Positions 1-5,460 of a DNA stretch of 5,460 nucleotides are shown piece after piece (position 1 is the stretch's first letter; each line of letters opens with the position of its first letter). The position numbers and the translations under genes were made by a program. The stretch comes from an uncultured Gemella sp. (GTDB lineage: Bacteria > Bacillota > Bacilli > Staphylococcales > Gemellaceae). The stretch lies in assembly GCA_927911695.1 (NCBI GenBank), contig CAKMQO010000205.1:1-5460 (forward strand), read 5' to 3'. The notes under the pieces were generated by a model that saw only the letters and a program-made list of their open reading frames with translations, was not told the DNA's origin and made no database searches.

Positions 1-18
1 AAATTTTTATAAAATATC

Positions 19-47
19 TTGCATTTACATTTTTAATATGTTAAAAT
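19..47 (+). promoter_or_regulatory. rpsT promoter with extended -10
   Basis: The -35 element is TTGCAT at 19-24. A 17-base spacer leads to the -10 element TAAAAT at 42-47, which is preceded by TG at 39-40 and so forms a TGn-extended -10. Transcription should start near 53-55, giving a leader of about 90 bases before the rpsT start codon. The element fits a housekeeping sigma-A promoter. The assignment rests on consensus match and spacing only. Confidence 0.7.
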
Positions 48-53
48 GAGGTA

Positions 54-89
54 GTTGTATCTAACAACACTTAATTCATTGTAATTAAG
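54..89 (+). promoter_or_regulatory. Two tandem hairpins in the rpsT leader
   Basis: Two perfect inverted repeats lie directly behind the predicted transcription start. The first pairs GTTGT (54-58) with ACAAC (64-68) around a 5-base loop. The second pairs CTTAATT (70-76) with AATTAAG (83-89) around a 6-base loop. They are separated by a single base and followed by about 40 AT-rich unpaired bases before the ribosome binding site. They could protect the 5' end of the mRNA or be a site where S20 controls its own synthesis. The function is inferred only, and AT-rich DNA produces such stems fairly often. Confidence 0.4.
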
Positions 90-144
90 AATATTAATTA
101 ATTATTTCTTAGTAATAAAAAACTATACTCAGGAGGTGAATCGA

Positions 145-387
145 ATGCCAAACATTAAATCATCAGTATTAAGCGTAAGAAAAGATGCTAAAACTAATGC
201 TGCTAACACAGCTAAAAAATCTGAAATGCGTACAGCTATTAAAAAAGCTAAAGTAGCTAAATCTGAAGGTGCTGCTAACGCTGCAGAGTTAGTAAACCTT
301 GCTTACAAAAAAATCGATAAAGCTGCTAAAACTAACTTAATCCACAAAAACGCAGCTGCTAGATACAAATCAAACCTAGCTAAATAA
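145..387 (+). CDS. rpsT: 30S ribosomal protein S20
   Basis: This gene encodes an 80-residue basic, Ala/Lys-rich protein. It matches bacterial S20 (bS20), a primary 16S rRNA-binding protein of the small subunit that folds as a three-helix bundle. Family marks include the N-terminal PNIKS segment, the MRTAIKKAK stretch around residues 29-37, and the conserved C-terminal NLIHKNAAARYKS segment. The start is ATG at 145, because a perfect AGGAGG (131-136) lies 8 bases upstream. A GTG at 136 is in frame but sits inside that Shine-Dalgarno sequence and is not the start. The gene has its own promoter and terminator and converges on the leftward operons. Convergence with holA is the order seen in B. 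subtilis, but here an insert of about 3.2 kb separates them. The gene is intact. Confidence 0.97.
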   Translation: MPNIKSSVLSVRKDAKTNAANTAKKSEMRTAIKKAKVAKSEGAANAAELVNLAYKKIDKAAKTNLIHKNAAARYKSNLAK

Positions 388-394
388 TTATATT

Positions 395-423
395 AACTAC
401 TCAGGCTTCTGGGTAGTTTTTTT
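395..423 (+). terminator. Intrinsic terminator of rpsT
   Basis: A 10-bp stem (395-404 paired with 409-418, one G-T wobble) closes a GCTT loop at 405-408. It runs into a T tract at 417-423. It begins 8 bases after the rpsT stop codon. Confidence 0.9.
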
Positions 424-432
424 ATTACTACT

Positions 433-471
433 AATAAAAGGAAGAACCTAGAGAATATCTCTAAGTTCTTC
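433..471 (-). terminator. Intrinsic terminator of the metI-patB operon
   Basis: On the minus strand, an imperfect stem forms from 465-471 with 441-447 (7 bp). After one mismatch it continues with a further 6 bp (458-463 with 449-454) around a 3-base loop. It is followed by CTTTTATT, read leftward from 440 to 433. It starts 15 bases after the patB stop. It lies next to the rpsT terminator, so each convergent unit has its own stop signal. Confidence 0.75.
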
Positions 472-485
472 ATTCTTACTTAATT

Positions 486-1670
486 CTAATTATTACAATT
501 TTTAATTATTCTATTAATAGCCTCTTTAACATTTTCTGGGCTAGTTGCTAGATTTATTCTAATATACTTGTTATAACCTTTACCAAACCAATGACCAAAA
601 TCAATTGCTAGGCCACATTCATCTTGTATGAATTGTTTTGTTGTTTTTCCATCTAGTACTTTTTCTAAATTCACTAAAACTAAATATGTGCCTTCTAGTG
701 GATAAACCTTAATATCAGGAATTTTTTCTGCAAAAGTATCGTGCAGTAAATTATAATTATATAATACTGTTTCCTTCAAGCCTTCAAGCCATTCATGACC
801 TTCTCTATAACCAGCTTCTAAAGCAATTTGTCCTAGCAAGCTAGGTTCCGCTTCTAAGTTCTCTTTTTTATACGCATCAAAGACTTTTCTTACAGTATCA
901 TCAGGAATTAATAGAGTTGCATGAACTAGTGATGCAAGATTAAATGTTTTTGAACCTGAGTTAGCAACTATAAGACGATGATTATATTTCCCATCTTCTA
1001 GTGCTAATGCAGAAATTTGCTTATGATTATTATATGTAAAATCTTGATGAATCTCGTCAGATAATACTAGAACATCATATTTTTCGCAAATTTCAAACAC
1101 TCGTTTTTGTTCTTCTAACGTCCATACTCTACCTACCGGATTATGAGGTGAACAGTGAATATATAATTTTACATTGTTATCACGAATTTCTTTCTCGAAT
1201 GTATCGAAATCTATTTTAAATTTACCGTTTTCCTCGAACAACGGCGATTCAACTAGTTTTCTACCACTATTTCTAATAGAATTAGCAAATGGATAATATA
1301 CAGGCGGCATAATTATAACTGAATCGTCTTTTTTCGTGTATGCATGAATTACCCACAAAATTGCTTGAACAATACCAGGAGCAAATCTTATCCATTGTTT
1401 TTCTACATTAATATTATATTTTTGTTTATGCCATTTTTTATATTGATCATAATAACTTTCAGGTAACTTAGTATAACCGAAAACTCCATGGTTAACACGC
1501 TCAATTAACGCTTTTCTTATACTATCTGGTGTTTTAAATTCCATGTCAGCTACCCACATAGCAAGAAGATCTTTATCGCCAAATCTCTCCTCTAAAGCAT
1601 CCCATTTTAAACTATTTGTATTTCGTCTTTCTACATAATACTTATTTACAAATTCTTCTACTCTACTCAT
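486..1670 (-). CDS. patB: MalY/PatB-type cystathionine beta-lyase (C-S lyase)
   Basis: This gene encodes a 394-residue PLP enzyme of aminotransferase fold type I, the usual length for the MalY/PatB family. These cytosolic enzymes cleave the C-S bond of cystathionine to give homocysteine, pyruvate and ammonia, and many also release H2S from cysteine. Visible marks are WVADMEF at residues 39-45, Asn177 in HNPVG, the PLP-nitrogen-binding Asp205 in SDEIH, the Schiff-base Lys241 in NSGSKTFNLA, and carboxylate-binding Arg371 in YIRINLATS. The ATG start has AGAGGA (1684-1679) 8 bases upstream. That Shine-Dalgarno overlaps the metI stop codon, and only 12 bases separate the two genes, so they form one operon and probably perform consecutive steps of transsulfuration. 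Despite several A/T runs, the frame is intact. It is unlikely to be a plain aspartate aminotransferase, but the preferred substrate cannot be read from sequence. Confidence 0.92.
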   Translation of the reverse strand: MSRVEEFVNKYYVERRNTNSLKWDALEERFGDKDLLAMWVADMEFKTPDSIRKALIERVNHGVFGYTKLPESYYDQYKKWHKQKYNINVEKQWIRFAPGIVQAILWVIHAYTKKDDSVIIMPPVYYPFANSIRNSGRKLVESPLFEENGKFKIDFDTFEKEIRDNNVKLYIHCSPHNPVGRVWTLEEQKRVFEICEKYDVLVLSDEIHQDFTYNNHKQISALALEDGKYNHRLIVANSGSKTFNLASLVHATLLIPDDTVRKVFDAYKKENLEAEPSLLGQIALEAGYREGHEWLEGLKETVLYNYNLLHDTFAEKIPDIKVYPLEGTYLVLVNLEKVLDGKTTKQFIQDECGLAIDFGHWFGKGYNKYIRINLATSPENVKEAINRIIKNCNN

Positions 1671-1682
1671 TTTTCTTATCCT

Positions 1683-2768
1683 CTAAACTTCTAAAGCTTG
1701 TGTAAAATCTTCTAATAAATCTTCAATATCTTCAATCCCTACAGATATCCTTAATAAGTCTGATGTAAGACCATAAGAAAGACGTAACTCTTCTGGAATA
1801 TCGAAATGTGTTTGAGTTGTAGGATAAGTAACTAATGTTTCTACTCCTCCTAAACTTTCAGCGAAAATTGCTACTTTTAACGAACGTAAAAATTTATCAA
1901 TTTTAGAAGCATCATGAAGTTTAAAACTTAACATAGCCCCTCTTTTTGGATATAGAACTTCTTTAACATTTGGATTTTTTTCCAACTCTTCTGCCAATTT
2001 CATTGCATTTTTTCTTGTTGATTAAATCTTAATGGTAAAGTTTTTAAACTTCTAATGAATAACCAACTATCAAACGCCGATAATACAGCACCTGTTGTAT
2101 TAGAAATCCATGCTAATCTTTCTCCAATTTCTTCATTATTAGTAATTACAGCTCCAGCTAAAATATCGTTATGTCCTGTTAAATATTTTGTAGCTGAGTG
2201 AACAACAATATCTGCACCAATAGTTAATGGTTTCTGTCTTAATGGTGTTAATAAAGTATTATCTACTATTAATAAAGCATTTTTTTTCTTTAGCAATCTT
2301 AGCAACTTTTTCAATATCAACTTCTTGCATTAATGGATTAGTTGGTGTTTCTATAAATACAGCTTTAGTATTTTCTGTAATTTTTACTTCAAGATCTTCT
2401 TCATCTGTAAAATAAACAAACTTTTGTGCACCTTTACGTTCAAGTTCATCAAAATACCTAAAGCTTCCACCGTATAAATCTCTAGAAACAAGAAATTCAC
2501 TATTTAATTCAAATAATTCAAAGACTAATTGAATTGCACTCATACCTGAACTCGTTGCTATCGCACGACACCCTTCTTCAAGTTCGCACAATCCTTCTTC
2601 TAAAATTGTACGAGTAGGATTTTTCGTTCTTGTGTAATCATAACCTGTACTCTCACCTAGCCCAGGATGAGCATATGCTGTAGATAAATATATCGGAGTT
2701 ACAATAGCACCGGTTACTTTGTCTTTTCTATTTCCTAATTGAGCTAATTTAGTTTCAATTTTCTTCAT
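1683..2768 (-). pseudogene. metI: Frameshifted cystathionine gamma-synthase / O-acetylhomoserine thiolyase (MetI type)
   Basis: This is a PLP enzyme of the Cys/Met metabolism family. It joins an activated homoserine to cysteine (cystathionine) or sulfide (homocysteine) in methionine synthesis. The N-terminus (ETKLAQLGNR, then GESTGYDYTRTKNPT) closely resembles B. subtilis MetI. Reading through two frame changes gives 361 residues with PLP-phosphate-binding Tyr45/Arg47, SSGMSA near 73-78, Asp169 in IVDN, Schiff-base Lys194 in [11 protein letters not shown] and the substrate-side AESLGGVE. The start is ATG at 2768, with GAGG at 2781-2778. An ATG at 2783 overlaps that Shine-Dalgarno and is rejected. 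The run at 2280-2287 is A8 on the coding strand where A7 fits, and the run at 2008-2013 is A6 where A7 fits. As written, translation stops about 16 codons past Lys160, before the catalytic lysine. These may be sequencing errors. It is the first gene of an operon with patB. MetB/MetC names are possible alternatives. Confidence 0.88.
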
Positions 2769-2809
2769 TAAACAATACCTCATTTTATTAATTTCTTTTC
2801 AACATTACT

Positions 2810-2838
2810 ATTATAACATTATATTTATATATAATAAA
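2810..2838 (-). promoter_or_regulatory. metI-patB promoter with extended -10
   Basis: A consensus -10 TATAAT (2815-2810) is preceded by TG (2818-2817), forming an extended -10. A weak -35, TTTATT (2838-2833), lies 17 bases upstream. The start of transcription should fall near 2803, leaving only about 35 bases of leader. That is too short for an S-box or T-box, so any methionine control would have to act through a protein at the promoter. Confidence 0.65.
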
Positions 2839-2843
2839 CTGAT

Positions 2844-2904
2844 TTATCTGAATTTTTTGTTTTTTTCTGAATATTTTTTAATTAACTAACTTCAATTATC
2901 TGAA
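2844..2904 (-). repeat. Three TTCAGA(T/A)AA direct repeats upstream of the metI promoter
   Basis: On the minus strand, TTCAGATAA occurs at 2904-2896, TTCAGAAAA at 2871-2863 and TTCAGATAA at 2852-2844. The spacings are 33 and 19 bases, close to three and two helical turns. All lie just upstream of the weak -35 element, where an activator would bind. The first copy is part of TTCA-N6-TGAA, a small dyad. This is a candidate operator for a sulfur-metabolism regulator. The idea rests on repetition and position in a very AT-rich stretch, so chance is possible. Confidence 0.35.
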
Positions 2905-2906
2905 AT

Positions 2907-2940
2907 AAAAAAATCGTTTGAATCTGATTCAAACGATCTT
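2907..2940 (-). terminator. Intrinsic terminator after the DUF998 gene
   Basis: A nearly perfect palindrome, 2937-2926 against 2924-2913 on the minus strand, gives a stem of 10 or more bp with a tight loop. Pairing extends outward through AAG/TTT. The descending arm runs directly into a T tract ending at 2907. It lies 12 bases after the stop codon and insulates the DUF998 gene from metI. A-rich flanks on the other side could let it work in both directions. Confidence 0.9.
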
Positions 2941-2951
2941 ACACTTAATTC

Positions 2952-3600
2952 TTACTTCTTCTTTAAAAACACAATACCCGTTATCAATTGCCATATTGTT
3001 ATTGGATAAACAGTCATTCTTTCATAAATAGCTACAACTTCTGAAAGACTATTATTAATTGCATTATTCATAAGTCCTGCGCTAACTAATCCTATAATCC
3101 CTAGTAATATAGAAACGATTGAGTATTTTTTATTTTCTCTAAATAATGCTATCCCACTTAATAAAGCTGTAAAATTCCCACCTAAAAACGATAATCTTGC
3201 ACCTAACCCATGGAGTCCATCTTCACTAGGAACACCACCTTGATATAATCCCACCAATACACTTCCAATAGCAAAAATTAATGGAGTTATTATAAACAGT
3301 AAACCAAACCTTCTTATTTTTAGTTTTTCAAATACTAGTAAATAATATGCAATGAAAAAACCAATACCCGTTACAACAAAGTCGATATTCATAAGAATAG
3401 ATAATTTTGAAAATCCATTTGGGACCCCTCAACTACTAGATACGGATAAACCCCTAACGAACTAATAAAGTGCTTTGAATATACTTCTCCCAAAGGAAAG
3501 CCAGTACCTACTGCTGCGATGAATTCACCTATTACATAGAGAATGCCATTTAATATAAATAACAAAGCTCCAACATGAATTATATTTTTTTATTATTCAC
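2952..3600 (-). pseudogene. Frameshifted DUF998 family multi-pass membrane protein
   Basis: The obvious open frame begins only at 3392 (146 residues), but the true gene starts at GTG 3600, with AGGAG 7 to 8 bases upstream. Two single-base shifts hide the first 70 codons. One is at the A7 run (3585-3591 on the plus strand), where eight fit. The other is in the G4/C3 block at 3421-3428, where one extra G or C fits. The repaired 216-residue protein has about six hydrophobic segments, near residues 8-30, 71-91, 100-120, 134-154, 160-178 and 197-213. It also has the HGLGA...LGGN motif around 131-143 typical of DUF998 (PF06197). The function of the family is not established to my knowledge, and nothing here suggests a substrate. 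It has its own promoter and terminator, so it is not part of the methionine operon. The breaks may be sequencing errors. Confidence 0.8.
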
Positions 3601-3631
3601 TAAAAATCTCCTCTACAAGGTAATTATTCTT

Positions 3632-3660
3632 ATTTTATCATAATTAGTATAGAATTACAA
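3632..3660 (-). promoter_or_regulatory. Promoter of the DUF998 gene
   Basis: TTGTAA (3660-3655), a 17-base spacer, and the -10 TAAAAT (3637-3632) preceded by TG (3640-3639) make an extended -10 promoter just after the holA stop. Transcription would start near 3625, about 25 bases before the GTG start. I see no convincing terminator for holA before it, so read-through from comEC-holA is also possible. Confidence 0.7.
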
Positions 3661-3670
3661 AAACACGGTG

Positions 3671-4651
3671 CTATTTTAGCTCCTCAATTAGTTTATTAAT
3701 AAATAAATCTAATATCAAATATTTATCCATATATGAAGATTTCAATAACTTATCATAATCAGCAGCTAAAATTAGTGTCTTCATAATCTTGTCCACACTA
3801 TAATTTCTAATACCTTGTGCAGCTAGTTGTACTCTATATGGATGAACTCCTAATTCTCTAGCTATATCTTTTTGTGAATAGTGTTCATTTAGCAGAACCT
3901 TTACTTTGTAATATATTCTTAATTGTCCACTAATAAGTGATAATAAGAAAATCGGTTCCTCTTTTTTTAACACCAAAGAATTGTAGACTACTCTTAGTTT
4001 AGAATAATTTTTTCCGAATAACTCGTTAGTTAAACTAAACACATCATATTCTAAACTTCTTGTCGCTAGTAATTCGATATCTTCTCTAGCAATTACTTTC
4101 TTCTCATCACAATAAAGAAGTAGTTTTTCTAATTCTTTTTTTATATTAGCAAAATCTAATCGTGTATAATTCACAAGAAATTCTGCATCATCTCTTGAAA
4201 TTTTCAAATTAGCTTCAGCAACAGTTTTCACTATATAGCTAGCTATTTCCTTTTCATTAAAATTAGAAAACTCCTTAACTTCTCCCACTTCTTTAATTTT
4301 TTTTATAAGTTTTTTTCTACTGTCAATCTTTTCAGAAATCTTTAGAATCAACACAACTTCTTCACTAATATTATCCAAATAACTTATTAATGTATCCACA
4401 TTGTGTTCTACTTTAATCTTCTTAGGTTTAGCAAGTAGAAAATTACAATTTTCTGCAACTACTACTTTTTCATTCCCAAATAAACCACTACTTCTACATT
4501 CATACACTAAAGACTCCAATGTATTTTCATACATATTTATTTTTATATAGTTAAATTCATCCAAGTCTTTTAAATACTTTTTAGCTATACTCTTTTCATA
4601 ATCATTAATGGCTTCAAAATTTTCACCATATATTACATAGACATTTTTCAT
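3671..4651 (-). CDS. holA: DNA polymerase III delta subunit
   Basis: This gene encodes a 326-residue protein matching the HolA/YqeN family, the delta subunit of the clamp loader that opens the beta sliding clamp during chromosome replication. The N-terminal VYVIYGENFEAI (residues 4-15) is the family opening and has no working Walker A motif, as expected for delta. EYDVFSLTNELFG (201-213), the EEPIFLLSLISGQLRIYYKVK block (231-251) and LGVHPYRVQLA (267-277) belong to the conserved C-terminal collar region. The ATG overlaps the comEC stop in a TAATG junction, and GAGGT lies inside the comEC end, 9 bases upstream, indicating translational coupling. A8 and A7 runs within the gene (4297-4304 and 4310-4316) keep the frame, unlike the runs in its neighbours. 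It should be essential. The gene is intact and ends with TAG. Confidence 0.93.
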   Translation of the reverse strand: MKNVYVIYGENFEAINDYEKSIAKKYLKDLDEFNYIKINMYENTLESLVYECRSSGLFGNEKVVVAENCNFLLAKPKKIKVEHNVDTLISYLDNISEEVVLILKISEKIDSRKKLIKKIKEVGEVKEFSNFNEKEIASYIVKTVAEANLKISRDDAEFLVNYTRLDFANIKKELEKLLLYCDEKKVIAREDIELLATRSLEYDVFSLTNELFGKNYSKLRVVYNSLVLKKEEPIFLLSLISGQLRIYYKVKVLLNEHYSQKDIARELGVHPYRVQLAAQGIRNYSVDKIMKTLILAADYDKLLKSSYMDKYLILDLFINKLIEELK

Positions 4652-5460
4652 TAATTATCTACCTCAACTTCAAATTCAGAATTCTTATTCTTTACTCTAA
4701 CTTTTTTATTATGATAATAAATAGAACTCTTTCCAAATTTCATCTCTGTATTCTCTTTAAGAACAATATAATCTATTTTTTTATACTGCGCCATATTTTT
4801 TATTTCTGGTAATTTATTATCTAGGCTATCTATTACAATAACTTTTCCTACTACATCTCTTGCTAGAAGATCTATAGAATAACCACTTTTATTCTTTTTC
4901 TCAGAAGTCAAAAACAAATAATCAAATTTATTTTTCCTTCATAATCCAAAAGCAAATCGTACTGATTTATTATATCATAATCCTTGTCTTTTTTTCTGTA
5001 ATCTGTATAAAAATTTTGAATATTATTAGATGTATTTATCAATAGATTATTCTTATTTTCTCTAATATATAAAACACTCTCTTTCCCTATTTTTACATCT
5101 TCGGTATATGATTTAGGCATATATGTTGCTCCTAAACAAATTAAAATTATCCCAAGCACTCCATAAATAGCATTCATATATTTAAATTTATTCAAGTTTA
5201 TCAATATAGTTAAAACAACAATAAATATAACTATTATAAAAAATATGTTTAACTTACCTATGCGAATAGGTTGAGCTATTAAAAACAACTCCTGAATTTT
5301 ATCGAATATATTGAAAGCAATATTTAATATTGGTCTACAAATAATATTAAAAACTTGGACATTTATTAGGAATACAATATAGCTAAAAATAACTAAAGGA
5401 AAAATCACAACACTAAAAATTGGTACTAAGATAATATTACTAAATACAGAAATATAAACA
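4651..5460 (-). pseudogene. comEC: ComEC/Rec2 competence channel, C-terminal part, frameshifted, cut by window edge
   Basis: ComEC forms the inner-membrane channel for single-stranded DNA uptake during natural transformation. The frame is open to the right edge, and the small internal ORF starts there are artefacts. The first 110 or so residues hold the last transmembrane helices of the Competence domain, including the family-like NIILVPIFSV...FPLVIFSY segment. A cytosolic domain follows, corresponding to the metallo-beta-lactamase-like domain. The coding frame hits TGA at 4910-4908. Adding one A to the A5 run at 4931-4935 joins it seamlessly to the second frame, giving GKNKFDYLFLTSEKK and continuing to the TAA at 4651. 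The joined strand and loop align with the family's DYLILTH-D-DH region, but the metal-binding His and Asp residues are absent, and the domain is only about 150 residues long. holA follows with a one-base overlap. The membrane part makes the identity secure; how functional it is remains unclear. Confidence 0.82.

Noticed and set aside
136..144. In-frame GTG start three codons upstream of the rpsT ATG
   Set aside because: It lies within the AGGAGGTG Shine-Dalgarno sequence that serves the ATG at 145, and S20 proteins begin at that methionine.
2000..2320. Separate genes for the middle and C-terminal parts of MetI
   Set aside because: Each piece lacks a plausible start signal, and together they match one enzyme without gap or overlap once the two A runs are corrected.
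2227..2415. Plus-strand 62-codon open frame
   Set aside because: It lies antisense inside metI, has no ribosome binding site, and encodes no recognisable protein.
2769..2951. Possible S-box or T-box riboswitch before metI
   Set aside because: None of the conserved S-box core or T-box sequences is present. The extended -10 leaves a leader of only about 35 bases, and the one strong hairpin is the terminator of the DUF998 gene.
3651..3685. Intrinsic terminator after holA
   Set aside because: Only 3-4 bp stems can be formed next to the T run, too weak to call.
4651..4917. A separate small gene between holA and comEC starting at TTG
   Set aside because: It has no ribosome binding site at a useful distance, and its product continues the ComEC domain across a one-base run error.
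1..5460. CRISPR array, insertion sequence, tRNA or defence system
   Set aside because: No regularly spaced repeats, transposase motifs, cloverleaf or known defence domains were seen on either strand.

Overview
The window is about 5.5 kb of very AT-rich DNA from a low-GC Gram-positive bacterium (class Bacilli). Three things support this: the comEC-holA pair facing a convergent rpsT (the Bacillus-type order), strong AGGAGG or GAGG ribosome binding sites, and TGn-extended -10 promoters with 17-base spacers. The overall look suggests Gemella or a close relative, but that genus call is a guess. The standard genetic code fits every intact gene.

Layout from left to right: rpsT (ribosomal protein S20) runs rightward from its own promoter behind a leader with two hairpins, and ends at an intrinsic terminator. 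All other genes run leftward. Reading in their direction from the right edge come the C-terminal third of comEC (DNA uptake channel, cut by the window end), holA (DNA polymerase III delta) overlapping the comEC stop by one base, a DUF998 membrane-protein gene with its own promoter and terminator, and then a two-gene sulfur amino acid operon, metI-patB (cystathionine gamma-synthase type enzyme plus cystathionine beta-lyase type enzyme). The last ends in its own terminator, back to back with that of rpsT. The DUF998 and metI-patB units together form an accessory insert of about 3.2 kb between holA and rpsT, which are neighbours in B. subtilis. No stretch of 300 bases lacks a gene.

The main peculiarity is that rpsT, patB and holA are intact, while comEC, the DUF998 gene and metI are broken by five single-base indels in total, four clearly and the fifth probably in homopolymer runs. 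Correcting each run by one base restores a seamless, family-like protein of 361 residues for MetI, 216 residues for DUF998 and a 269-residue ComEC fragment. No base substitution creates a stop and nothing is deleted. This is either a homopolymer-error signature in the assembly, or very recent or reversible inactivation of dispensable genes. It cannot be settled from one sequence.

A second real oddity is the repaired ComEC C-terminal domain. It aligns with the metallo-beta-lactamase-like domain, but it is short and has lost the His/Asp metal-binding motif. I found no mobile element, CRISPR array, tRNA, riboswitch or clearly novel multi-gene system.
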